From positions 1 through 32,773 of the forward strand of contig JAGAJP010000014.1 in NCBI GenBank assembly GCA_017626045.1: a stretch of DNA of 32,773 nucleotides, in the 5' to 3' direction. Position numbers and translations under genes: made by a program. Source of the stretch: Muribaculaceae bacterium. GTDB lineage: Bacteria; Bacteroidota; Bacteroidia; Bacteroidales; Muribaculaceae. Each line of letters opens with the position of its first letter. Positions within the stretch are counted from its first letter, which is position 1. The notes under the pieces are model-generated. The model was not told the origin of the DNA and searched no databases. It worked only from the letters and a program-made list of their open reading frames with translations. Shown in pieces: positions 15,333 through 24,059 of the stretch.

Positions 15333-18295
15333 TTTGAAAGCGGTTTGAGGTTATACATCCTTGTGTTTCTGAGTACAGGTGCGCACTCACCTTCATAGAA
15401 GAACCATGTGTCGCCGGTAAAACCTGACAAGTGGCCACGCATCTCGTCGGCTGTCATGCTGTGTGAAGAGACACCACCCATATCGCCGCTGCTCGCGGTG
15501 TTCAGATAGTATGCATTGTACACTTCAAGATCAGCCCCGCTTTCTCCTCCGATGATGCCCCAGCCGGTCTGACCGACATTATAGACAGACTCCAGTTTAA
15601 GCGTACGGTCGCTGTTGTTTTCTTTCTGTCCAATTATTCCAGCGCGGAAATTGCAGTCTTGAGTTCCGGCTACCTCTCCCATATTGAAGCTGTCCAGAAT
15701 CTCTCCGTTGTTGTTGAGATAGCCTACTATCCCTCCCACTCCGGAAGTTCCTTCAATCCTGCCGGCATTGTAGCACTGAATCACCGTCAAATTATGCACC
15801 GTATATCCCACGATTCCCGCCACATCAGTAAGCATTACGCCAGAAATGCCGCCATGATTCGAACAGTGGCGGAAATCAAGATAATCGAATGTGTCAGACT
15901 GCATGCCAAGTATTCCTCCATAGCCTTTTCCCCATCCTGATGAGTTGCCTCTTACATTGACAAAACTATGGCAGTCTGTTATCTCCATGTTGGCATATCT
16001 GGTCTGGGCAAAACCGATTATTCCTCCCACTGCGTCTCCGACGGAAGTTACGGAGCCCTGAAGCGCGTCGTCAATGCCGTCTATAATGCACTTTCCATAT
16101 CCATTTTCGTTGCCCGACACTTCAAGATAGCCGATACCGCCTGCTGTATAGTTGCCTGAATTGGATTTCACTGAAACCTGCGCACTGCTGTCGCCATTCA
16201 AATCCGAGCTAAAGAGAACAATAGTCTCATTTTTCTCGGGATATGCGTTGACACATCCGACTATACCGCCGGCATACCCCTGGTCTGATATCACGTTGGC
16301 ATAGACGGAACCATAATAACCCATTACATGAGATGGGGCATCACAGAAAAGATATCCTACAACACCCCCGACATTTTTGCCCCCTTCAACCTTGACCGAA
16401 CCGGTGGATGAACTTACACAGCTTCCATCGCAGAGTTTGAAACCCCTGCCATAGCCCACATAACCGCCGGCATTCTGATCGGATGCCTTGACACTACCGA
16501 AATTCTTCAGGCATGCGTTTTCAAAATATTCCGCATCTCCTATTATCCCACCCACGTCTTTTGTTCCTGTCACATTTCCCGTGTTTTCAAAAACAACTCC
16601 TCCAAAGTCCGTTGGATCCGAAAATCCTGCGATTCCGCCAACATAGGTTTTGCCTTCGACTGCTCCGTGATTTGTGAAGACACATCCCGGCATAGGGTTA
16701 TGCCCCTCCAAATTGCCAAAAAGGCCTCCTACATACATGTTTCCTCCTTTTACATAGGCGTAGGATGTAAACGTCGCATCTTGAGCCATACACCCTCCGC
16801 TTCCACTGATCGCACCCACGAAATCGTCTTCTGCCTGAATGCTCGGTTTGGAGGCACTTTTATATTCGAATCCATTGGTGCCTTTGAACTGCGTCAGGCC
16901 TTCGCCGGCAAAGCCGCCGACACTTTGATGTCCTTTCACTTCAAGCGCATACGCAACCATCGCTTCATTGGCTCCGAAGATATCCCATTTTCTCGGATAA
17001 ATTCGCGAGTCAAGTGGTAGTGTCGCTGCTGCATGGCAGTCTGTAAATGATGATGGTATCCAGCCTGAAAATCCGCCTACATAGTGCTCCCCTTCTATTG
17101 ACCCGGCCGTATAGCATCGATCATACTTGGCATATACGGCTTCATCAGTCATATCGTCAAAAGAAAGCTTTCCTACATATCCGCCAACTCCCGAGGTGGA
17201 AGGAGCATCGATTTTCCCGGTGCGGATGCAGTCGGTAAATGTCACCTCGTACGTTGTCCCGATAAAACCGCCCACGCCGTCGCCGTTGTCTTTGCCCGAG
17301 ACAGAGATTTCCGACACGCACGCCGTAAAACTTGCATCGCCATGCCCCACAAAACCTCCGACATTATCGACTCCCTCGACATATCCGCTGACTGAAAGTG
17401 AATCAAGACGGCATCCCCTGGTAGCCCTCGACGCCACGGCTCCAACTTCTTTTCCGCCGTTGAGATTCACATTATTGAATTCTATATTGTGGATTCGCGA
17501 CTTCCCTCCAAGCAAATAGAAAAGCCCTCCGGCTCCCGCATCGGAAAAACACTGCAGCCCTTCTATGGTGCAGTCGTTGCCGTTCAGATCCCCTTCGAAT
17601 GCCACCGATGACTGATCTCCGTTGTGACCCGCCGGTTCCCAGCCTTTGTCCATCGCTACGTCATACGTGTTGAGATTGATATTCTGGGATAGTTCGAAAT
17701 ATTCCCCTTCATGTGTGTCGCCATGCACCATCGGGTTGCATATACGGTCGATGAAATCAGTGCCGCAGGCTATCATGTAGGGATCTTCAGCTGTGCCGGT
17801 GCCTACATGGTTGGAGCCAACCGTGATTGTGCTCCGAAGATTAATGTCGTCGGGATTCTCCACGCTGAGACGAGCCCCGACAAATATGGTGTCCTCCGAC
17901 ACTTCTCCAGAGCGGCTCGTCAGTCTCGGATTGGGGAATGAGATACCGTTGAGATGATACATCTGATGCGGGAGCTCATGAAGTATGGGGTCTTGAGACT
18001 CTATGTAAAGCGTATCGTCGGATATCGTCAGAAAGGTACTGACAACATAATTCACGCGGTCTCCCTTTCCGCGCAGATGTATACGACAGCTCATGTCTTC
18101 GGTAATCGGTGCCATCCGTGTCATCCTCGGGATGGCTACATTCAGCGACCGTATGCCGACTCCGGAAGTTGAAACACTGTTGCCCTCCCCGGTTTTATCC
18201 AATTCCGTCATGTGCTCGTCACTGCAGTTCACCAATGCCGTTAGAGCAAGCGACACCAGAAATGCGTTAGAAAGAGATGATAAAGAATGCTTCAT
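15329..18295 (-). CDS. GLUG-repeat surface lipoprotein
   Basis: A 988-residue predicted lipoprotein with signal peptide and lipobox ALVNC (Cys24) followed by SDE, consistent with surface export. An N-terminal domain is followed by GTGTAEDPYMIACGTDFID, the usual lead-in to GLUG beta-helices, and then by many repeats of the type VGGFVGH, VGGFIGT, VGGIIGD, VGGVVGY and AGGIVGC. Unlike its downstream neighbour it has no helical insert. The two are related in plan but diverged. An upstream in-frame start at 18349 lies inside the promoter, so ATG 18295 (MKHSLSSLSN) is chosen; it gives a proper signal peptide. It is the first gene of a two-gene operon. The ligand is unknown. Confidence 0.8.
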   Translation of the reverse strand: MKHSLSSLSNAFLVSLALTALVNCSDEHMTELDKTGEGNSVSTSGVGIRSLNVAIPRMTRMAPITEDMSCRIHLRGKGDRVNYVVSTFLTISDDTLYIESQDPILHELPHQMYHLNGISFPNPRLTSRSGEVSEDTIFVGARLSVENPDDINLRSTITVGSNHVGTGTAEDPYMIACGTDFIDRICNPMVHGDTHEGEYFELSQNINLNTYDVAMDKGWEPAGHNGDQSSVAFEGDLNGNDCTIEGLQCFSDAGAGGLFYLLGGKSRIHNIEFNNVNLNGGKEVGAVASRATRGCRLDSLSVSGYVEGVDNVGGFVGHGDASFTACVSEISVSGKDNGDGVGGFIGTTYEVTFTDCIRTGKIDAPSTSGVGGYVGKLSFDDMTDEAVYAKYDRCYTAGSIEGEHYVGGFSGWIPSSFTDCHAAATLPLDSRIYPRKWDIFGANEAMVAYALEVKGHQSVGGFAGEGLTQFKGTNGFEYKSASKPSIQAEDDFVGAISGSGGCMAQDATFTSYAYVKGGNMYVGGLFGNLEGHNPMPGCVFTNHGAVEGKTYVGGIAGFSDPTDFGGVVFENTGNVTGTKDVGGIIGDAEYFENACLKNFGSVKASDQNAGGYVGYGRGFKLCDGSCVSSSTGSVKVEGGKNVGGVVGYLFCDAPSHVMGYYGSVYANVISDQGYAGGIVGCVNAYPEKNETIVLFSSDLNGDSSAQVSVKSNSGNYTAGGIGYLEVSGNENGYGKCIIDGIDDALQGSVTSVGDAVGGIIGFAQTRYANMEITDCHSFVNVRGNSSGWGKGYGGILGMQSDTFDYLDFRHCSNHGGISGVMLTDVAGIVGYTVHNLTVIQCYNAGRIEGTSGVGGIVGYLNNNGEILDSFNMGEVAGTQDCNFRAGIIGQKENNSDRTLKLESVYNVGQTGWGIIGGESGADLEVYNAYYLNTASSGDMGGVSSHSMTADEMRGHLSGFTGDTWFFYEGECAPVLRNTRMYNLKPLSK

Positions 18296-18346
18296 CTGTG
18301 TATTGATGTTTATTGTTGTTGACAACTTTTGACTTGAATCAAAATA

Positions 18347-18377
18347 CAAATTTAATTGATAATAATGAAAACTGCAA
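18347..18377 (-). promoter_or_regulatory. Promoter of the GLUG lipoprotein operon
   Basis: On the minus strand TTG (18375-18377), 20 nt, then TAAATTTG (18347-18354). Predicted start is near 18340. The transcript would begin with the hairpin TTTTGA-TTCAAG-TCAAAA (18327-18344). Confidence 0.75.
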
Positions 18378-18413
18378 TAATTTTTCTTAAAAATGCAGAA
18401 TATTTACATAATA

Positions 18414-18442
18414 AAGAAGCGCATTCCCAAGAACGCGCTCTT
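18414..18442 (-). terminator. Probable terminator of nhaD
   Basis: AAGAGCGC and GCGCTTCTT on the minus strand pair around a 12-nt loop with one mismatch and one wobble, 23 nt after the nhaD stop, followed by TTATTATG. A weak hairpin, but it is in the right place. Confidence 0.45.
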
Positions 18443-18464
18443 AATAATTCTAAGGTGCGGAGGC

Positions 18465-19793
18465 TTATAAAAGCTCCATCAACGCTATCACGCCTATGCC
18501 GCTCATGAATCCTACAAGAGCAAGCCACGATATTCGCTTAACATACCACATGAATGGAATCTTCTCGATGCCCATCGCCACGACTCCCGCTGCCGAACCG
18601 ATTATCATCATCGAGCCGCCTACTCCCGCGCTGAAAGTCAGAAGACGCCAGAACAGACCTCCCTCAGTAAAGAACACATCATAACCCGCATCAGCACTCG
18701 TGGCAAGCATACTGTCGGTCACCACCGGATACATATCCATGCAGGCGGCTACAAGCGGAACATTGTCAACTATCGACGAGAGGATGCCGATGATGATATT
18801 GATTACATATACCTCGTGGAGGTTGTCGTTAAGCCACGTCGCAAGTTCTCCTAATATACCCGACTGCGAGAGCGCCGATACCGCCATGAGGATTCCGAGG
18901 AAAAACATGATTGTGGACATGTCGATATGACGCACTATCTGCGATATGCGGCCCTCTATCTTGCCGTCAAGTCCATAATGGCGCACTATCAGCTCTGTCA
19001 CAAGCCACAACACTCCTAACGATAGCAATATGCCCATATAGGGAGGCAGATGGGTCACGGTCTTGAACACGGGTACAAACAGAAGACCCGCAACGCCACA
19101 CACAAGAATGGAGACCGATATGCCGTAATGATGCTCGGAAAGGACATAACCGATACGATGGTCAGCCTCGTTAAGTTCCTCCACCGGCTCCGACTTCACG
19201 AAATATGTCGCTATCCATGTCGGTATCGCTATCGACACAACAGCCGGCAAAAGCAGATGCGTTATCAAATCCGCCGACGACACATAGTTTTTCATCCATA
19301 GCATGATCGTGGTGATGTCTCCTATCGGCGACCAGACGCCTCCCGCATTGGCGGCAAGCACTATCACCGAAGCAAAAATCCAACGTTCCTTCTGGTCTGT
19401 CAGCATTCGCCTGAGCATCATCACCATGATGATGGTGGTGGTCATGTTGTCAAGAATTGCAGAAAGAACAAACGCGACACCGGCGAGAATCCACATAAGC
19501 CCCCGCTTGTTGGATGCCTTTATATGGCGGACTATGATGTTGAAGCCTCCATAGCGGTCTATGAGCTCAACGATAGTCATCGCGCCGATCAGAAACACCA
19601 CTATCTCGCACGTGTCGCCGAGCGCCATCACAAGATCATGCTGAATATTGGGGTCCTGACCGCTCATTGAATAGATAGACCAAAGCAATCCACTCATTAT
19701 AAGGGCAAACGTTGCTTTATTCACATGCAACACATGTTCGGAGGCTATCCCTATATACCCTATCACGAACAAAACAATCATTGCTATGATCAT
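18465..19793 (-). CDS. nhaD: NhaD-type Na+/H+ antiporter
   Basis: A 442-residue inner-membrane protein with about 11-13 hydrophobic segments. Family signatures are SAILDNMTTTIIMVMMLRR and ANAGGVWSPIGDITTIMLW in the first half, and SSIVDNVPLVAACMDMYP plus GGSMMIIGSAAGVVAMG in the second, the two inverted halves of the ion-transporter superfamily. NhaD exports sodium (or lithium) in exchange for protons and supports pH and salt balance. It appears monocistronic. No clear consensus promoter was found in the 178 nt upstream (19794-19971), only AT-rich sequence. Confidence 0.88.
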   Translation of the reverse strand: MIIAMIVLFVIGYIGIASEHVLHVNKATFALIMSGLLWSIYSMSGQDPNIQHDLVMALGDTCEIVVFLIGAMTIVELIDRYGGFNIIVRHIKASNKRGLMWILAGVAFVLSAILDNMTTTIIMVMMLRRMLTDQKERWIFASVIVLAANAGGVWSPIGDITTIMLWMKNYVSSADLITHLLLPAVVSIAIPTWIATYFVKSEPVEELNEADHRIGYVLSEHHYGISVSILVCGVAGLLFVPVFKTVTHLPPYMGILLSLGVLWLVTELIVRHYGLDGKIEGRISQIVRHIDMSTIMFFLGILMAVSALSQSGILGELATWLNDNLHEVYVINIIIGILSSIVDNVPLVAACMDMYPVVTDSMLATSADAGYDVFFTEGGLFWRLLTFSAGVGGSMMIIGSAAGVVAMGIEKIPFMWYVKRISWLALVGFMSGIGVIALMELL

Positions 19794-19971
19794 AAATCGG
19801 TATGGCTTTGTGAGATCCCTGACTTCTTAAAAATACTACCTCAAGAATCCAAGTTAGTAATGCTGTTGAATATCTCTCTATGGCGTTGACTTACGCATCT
19901 ATCACTCAAAATGCAACCAAACTACCTTAGTAACACTTATAGACAAGCTAAAGTTTTAGAATTTTGCAATT

Positions 19972-21060
19972 TTACGGCGTATTTTCATATATATTTCTCA
20001 GCCGTGTTATAAAGCCCTGCCACGATAGAGTATTCTCGAATCTGCGGCGCGCCGCAGCTCCTATTTCCTGACGCAACGAAGATGACATTGCAAGACGGCT
20101 CATTTCTGCTGCAAGTGCCTCGGAATTGCACGGCGACACAAGAATGCCCTCTATTCCATCGGCTATATACTCAGGCTGGGCACCGTTGCGAGTGCATATC
20201 TGCGGACGACCTTCAGCCATAAACTCTATGTTGGCAAGTCCGAACGCCTCCGGTTCTGATGATGGAAGCACCCCGAAATGAGATGCTCGTATGTATTCCG
20301 CTGCATTATCCTTATGGCGAGGCCAGTCGATTAAGTGCATGACCCCGAGATTCTCCGCCATACGCCGCAATTCGTCGACATAGTCGGGATGACCGGTGCC
20401 TACCATTCGAAGACGAAGTTTGACGTCACGAATCAGGGACATCGCCTCTATGAGATACTCAAGGCCCTTACCGGGCGAAAGACGACCCAGATACATAGCC
20501 GTCACCGCACCTCTACTCGGCTCCGGCACAGTCGGTTCGAGACTGATGTTAAGGCTGTTGTGAAGCACATGAAACCGTGCCTCGTCCTCCTCCGTCGGCT
20601 TCCGGTGTCTCCAGCTCGATAGGAACCTGTCTTTGACGATACGCGACACAAATATCATCGCATCCACATTGCCATAGACATATCTGTGAAACGGACTCCG
20701 CCCCGCATGCCTCACATAATGGCGCGTAAGTATTACTTTTATGTCCGGACGATGTATCAGTTGCCGTGCCGTCAGAGCGGCAAACGCATCTCTCGTGCCG
20801 TGGCAATGAACGACTGTCCGGTCTGACGATGAGGAAAATTCGGAACACATCGCCTTGACAGCTCCATAAGAGAGGAATCCCCCCAATGGCGCGAAACTCA
20901 CAGGTATGGAGTTATGGCGAAACACGTCGTCTACTGCTCGGGCATCGCGGGTTATGGCTCGCACATCGCACCCCTCCGACGCAAAATGGCGACAGATGTC
21001 AAGCGCATAACGCTCAACACCTGACCACATTACCGATGACAAGACATGAATCACCCTCAT
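19972..21060 (-). CDS. Glycosyltransferase family 4 protein
   Basis: A 362-residue GT-B-fold glycosyltransferase. The N-terminal half shows the acceptor-domain start HVLSSVMWSGVERYALDICR with the usual G/E elements and HCHGTRDAFAAL; the C-terminal half has the donor-binding GRLSPGKGLEYLIEAM (R193, K198) and the EX7E motif (E271 and E279 in PEAFGLANIEF). It probably adds a sugar to a cell-surface glycan or glycolipid; donor and acceptor cannot be deduced. It lies 9 nt downstream of the AlaDH-like gene and is likely co-transcribed with it, though no other surface-polysaccharide gene is present. Confidence 0.85.
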   Translation of the reverse strand: MRVIHVLSSVMWSGVERYALDICRHFASEGCDVRAITRDARAVDDVFRHNSIPVSFAPLGGFLSYGAVKAMCSEFSSSSDRTVVHCHGTRDAFAALTARQLIHRPDIKVILTRHYVRHAGRSPFHRYVYGNVDAMIFVSRIVKDRFLSSWRHRKPTEEDEARFHVLHNSLNISLEPTVPEPSRGAVTAMYLGRLSPGKGLEYLIEAMSLIRDVKLRLRMVGTGHPDYVDELRRMAENLGVMHLIDWPRHKDNAAEYIRASHFGVLPSSEPEAFGLANIEFMAEGRPQICTRNGAQPEYIADGIEGILVSPCNSEALAAEMSRLAMSSSLRQEIGAAARRRFENTLSWQGFITRLRNIYENTP

Positions 21061-21069
21061 GCCACGCCG

Positions 21070-22188
21070 TCAGTTGCGACCTGCAAGCATCACCGACAGG
21101 TCTGCCGATGGAAGACCCGTATACGAGCCCACGAGTTTGTCAACAAGCTTGCCACGATAGGTCACTATTCCCTGTCTTACGCCCTCGTTGGTGGATACCA
21201 TACAGTCAAAGCTGTCTTTCAGCCGCATCTCGTCAAGGAAATTGACCAAGGCGTTGCTTATCGCCATTGCGACTGTACGCGGCACTGACACCGACGGATG
21301 AGACTCCTTGAAGTCGAGCACGTATGCAGTGTCTTTCATCACGGCCGACAGGTTCTTTGGAAACTCAAACGGATGCGTAGTGGTGCCGAGCAATATTACA
21401 TCAGCAGTCTTGACCTTATTGTAGAGCACACGGGGATGTATCATTATGGTCTGGATATTGGGACCGCATGCCTTGCGCGCCTCGGCAAGCATCGATACGT
21501 CATTGTTGACTATCGTAACCTGGGCGCCGCTCTTAAGAGCCGCGTCGGCCGCGCTATACACATCGGTACCGTCACCGATTATCAGGACCTCACAAGGATT
21601 GATGCCGGCGACACTTGCCAACAGCACTCCCTTGCCTCCGCCGAGAAACGACAGGTGCTCCTGAGCATACATGATGGCGGCGCGCCCGTTGATCTCGTCT
21701 ATGATGTCTGCAAACACCGGGAAATCGTTGTGGCTATACATGTTGTCGAGACATCCCATCGTTATCTCCATCTCGAGCAACGCTTTGATAGAATCGCCGT
21801 CGATAAGCCCCGATGCCATCGTGCACAGAAGCGATGCCCCTCGGCTCATCTTCCTGATGTCGGCGGCTCGCAGAGGCGTGAACGACAAGACAACCGATGC
21901 CTTAAGCGCTTCTTCACGCTCCACTATCTTGACACCATAGTCGGCGTAAGCCTCGTCGGTAAACGACACATCTATCCCGGTGCCTTTCTCCATTGCAACC
22001 TTCATGCCCGACGATGTCAGAAGTCCGCATGCCTCGGGGGTAAGCAGGACCCGGGTCTCGTCCGTGTCTCCATAGTTCGACAGCATGGCGATGTCTATCC
22101 CGTCCGGTCCCTGATCAAGATCGGCGGCCATCAGCAGAGGCTCTATCTCGAGGGTCTCTGTATCTTTGTGTGCATATTCCTCATTCAT
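21070..22188 (-). CDS. Alanine dehydrogenase/PNT-family protein, probably non-canonical
   Basis: A 372-residue protein aligned over its full length with alanine dehydrogenases and transhydrogenase alpha subunits: ETRVLLTPEACGLL (E44, R46) matches the substrate-site N-terminus, EINGRAAIMYAQEHL and GGGKGVLLASVAGINPCEVLIIGDG match the middle. However, the conserved KVKEP lysine motif is replaced by VVLSFTPL (99-106), no histidine occurs at SLLCTMASG, and the nucleotide-binding GxGxxG reads GDGTDV (205-210). The enzyme may have lost alanine oxidation, use another substrate or be regulatory. An N-terminal extension of ~30 acidic residues precedes the family fold. It has its own promoter within the 3' end of aroK. 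Confidence 0.75.
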   Translation of the reverse strand: MNEEYAHKDTETLEIEPLLMAADLDQGPDGIDIAMLSNYGDTDETRVLLTPEACGLLTSSGMKVAMEKGTGIDVSFTDEAYADYGVKIVEREEALKASVVLSFTPLRAADIRKMSRGASLLCTMASGLIDGDSIKALLEMEITMGCLDNMYSHNDFPVFADIIDEINGRAAIMYAQEHLSFLGGGKGVLLASVAGINPCEVLIIGDGTDVYSAADAALKSGAQVTIVNNDVSMLAEARKACGPNIQTIMIHPRVLYNKVKTADVILLGTTTHPFEFPKNLSAVMKDTAYVLDFKESHPSVSVPRTVAMAISNALVNFLDEMRLKDSFDCMVSTNEGVRQGIVTYRGKLVDKLVGSYTGLPSADLSVMLAGRN

Positions 22189-22243
22189 GGCAATCTAAAT
22201 TTATTGTCTTACTATTTCGCAGCATTTCGGCTGCCTTGGATAG

Positions 22244-22275
22244 CAAAATTAACAAAATAATCCTACTAAACCAAA
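22244..22275 (-). promoter_or_regulatory. Promoter of the AlaDH-like gene
   Basis: On the minus strand TTTG (22272-22275), 20 nt, then TAATTTTG (22244-22251). The -33 element lies inside the last codons of aroK. Predicted start near 22237; the hairpin GCAGC-CGAAAT-GCTGC (22219-22234) opens the transcript. Confidence 0.8.
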
Positions 22276-22802
22276 TCGAGTCCATAATTTTTAAGAAAAC
22301 TATCGACAGTTTCCGCTATCTGGCTTCTCGATTCAAGTCTGTCGCCCGATATGGTTATGCGGCACCGGCTGTAGTACGGTGCCCGAATCTCCATATGTTC
22401 CCTGATGGTCTGAAGGATTTCCTCCCGGGTCTTCGACGCCATAAGAGGTCGGCGGTCGCCGGCTCGCCGGATTCTGTCGGCTATCACTTCGTCCGACGCT
22501 GTGAGGCAAACGGTGATTCCACGGGAGTTCATATATTCCATATTCTCCGAAAAACAAGGTGTTCCCCCCCCGCACGACACCACCACATCGTTCATCTCCC
22601 CCACTTCGCGCAGCATCGCCGTCTCGATACGCCGGAATTCAGCCTCTCCGCGAGTGGCGAAGATATCCTTTATCGAGGAGTGGAAACGCTGCTCTATATA
22701 GAAGTCAAGGTCTATGTGCTCAAGACCGCTCCTTCGAGCAAGTGCCCGCCCGAATGTGGTCTTCCCGGATGCCATATATCCAATGATGAAAATTGGTTTC
22801 AC
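22266..22802 (-). CDS. aroK: Shikimate kinase
   Basis: A 178-residue cytoplasmic enzyme phosphorylating shikimate in aromatic amino-acid synthesis. It shows the Walker A loop GYMASGKT (8-15), DLDFYIE with D31/D33 for Mg and shikimate, EAEFRRIE with R57, the CGGGTP glycine triplet (78-80) and the lid arginines in GDRRPL. Length and motif set are normal. It starts 26 nt after the histidine kinase stop and is probably the last gene of the pheT transcript. Confidence 0.95.
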   Translation of the reverse strand: MKPIFIIGYMASGKTTFGRALARRSGLEHIDLDFYIEQRFHSSIKDIFATRGEAEFRRIETAMLREVGEMNDVVVSCGGGTPCFSENMEYMNSRGITVCLTASDEVIADRIRRAGDRRPLMASKTREEILQTIREHMEIRAPYYSRCRITISGDRLESRSQIAETVDSFLKNYGLDLV

Positions 22803-22828
22803 AAGCTGTTTGAGTTTTTGAGGTTATG

Positions 22829-24052
22829 TCAGGTGGCGTGCGGAAGGATGATTCGGAATGTGGTGCCTTTGCCCACTTCCGACTCCTTCACGTATATCTT
22901 GCCGTCATGGTATTCCTCTATTATTCTTTTCACGAGAGTCAGTCCGAGACCCCATCCGCGTTCCTTGGTAGTGTAGCCGGGGCTGAAGACTTTCGCAAAG
23001 TTTTTACGCGGGATGCCCTTGCCGGTGTCGCGGATGTCGATCCACACGGTGTCTTTGACGCTTCCGGTCGTGATGTGCAGTTCCCCGCTTCCCGACATGG
23101 CGTCGACGGCGTTTTTAGTCAGATTCTCCATCACCCATTCAAACAGGCTCTGCGACAGCATCACTCCATAGTCGTCTTCTCCGAAGTCAAGACATATCGA
23201 CACCTTTCCTGATATTCGTCCACGCATGTATTCCAGCGACGACTCTATTGTCTGGTTAAGATATTCGAGATGAAGGTCGGGTCTGCTCCCTATCTTGGAG
23301 AAGCGCTCCGCTATCTTGGAAAGACGTCTTACGTCCTTGTCTATCTCCGATGTAACCTCGACATCCGTCCCTGTCGACTCAAGATACTGGCTCCACGCCA
23401 TAAGCGACGATATCGGCGTCCCGAGCTGATGGGCGGTCTCTTTGGAGAGGCCTACCCATACCCGGTTCTGCTCTGCCTTCTTGGTATAGACCACCGCGAG
23501 ATAGATTATCAGCACCAGAACCACCATCACCGCCAGCTCTACGTATGGATACAGGCTGAGACGCCTCAGCAATATAGAGTCCTCGTAAAAGATATATTGG
23601 TTTACTCCGGGGTTTACCTCTACCTTTATGAAGTGGGGGTCTTTCGAAACCGCCTCGTCAAGGGTCATGTCGCCGACCGCCCTGTCGAGACGCTTCTTCA
23701 GATATTCCCGGTTGTCCGGGGTCATCTCCCGAAAAAGCATATGCTCCCCGTCCATGGGATCGGGGAGCTTGAAGTTGCGGCATTCAAGAATATTCTTGCC
23801 CGCGTCGACCACCATCACCGGGATGGAGTTGTTCTGGGTCAGGATGTCGAGCAGAAACTCGAAGTCCGCGTCGCCGTCGGCCTTTGCCATTTTTTCGGTG
23901 GCGGAAGCCCAGATGTTCATGCGCTCCCGTTCCTGCGCGGAGAGCTGCTTCACCAGATTGGTGGAGATTACAAGAAACATTATGACCGATATGGCGGAGC
24001 AAACGAGAAATACCGTCTTCCCATACCGGTTGGTGATGGCGGAGAGTTTCAT
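22829..24052 (-). CDS. Orphan membrane sensor histidine kinase
   Basis: A 407-residue inner-membrane kinase. TM1 is at about residues 13-32, followed by a periplasmic sensor domain of ~135 residues and TM2 at about 171-190. The H box is KETAHQLGTPISSL with phosphoacceptor H208; HQLGTP instead of HELRTP is common in Bacteroidetes. The ATP-binding domain has the N box NLTKNAVDAM (310-319), G1 DTGKGIP (342-348) and G2 GWGLGL (366-371), all intact. No response regulator is in the window. It sits 7 nt downstream of a membrane coiled-coil protein, which may work with it. The signal is unknown. Confidence 0.88.
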   Translation of the reverse strand: MKLSAITNRYGKTVFLVCSAISVIMFLVISTNLVKQLSAQERERMNIWASATEKMAKADGDADFEFLLDILTQNNSIPVMVVDAGKNILECRNFKLPDPMDGEHMLFREMTPDNREYLKKRLDRAVGDMTLDEAVSKDPHFIKVEVNPGVNQYIFYEDSILLRRLSLYPYVELAVMVVLVLIIYLAVVYTKKAEQNRVWVGLSKETAHQLGTPISSLMAWSQYLESTGTDVEVTSEIDKDVRRLSKIAERFSKIGSRPDLHLEYLNQTIESSLEYMRGRISGKVSICLDFGEDDYGVMLSQSLFEWVMENLTKNAVDAMSGSGELHITTGSVKDTVWIDIRDTGKGIPRKNFAKVFSPGYTTKERGWGLGLTLVKRIIEEYHDGKIYVKESEVGKGTTFRIILPHAT

Positions 24053-24059
24053 GCTAAAG

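Noticed and set aside
21298..22260. 320-residue open frame on the plus strand
   Set aside because: It is antisense to the AlaDH-like gene, has unnatural composition (many His/Arg/Cys) and no family features; the minus-strand gene has clear homology and a promoter.
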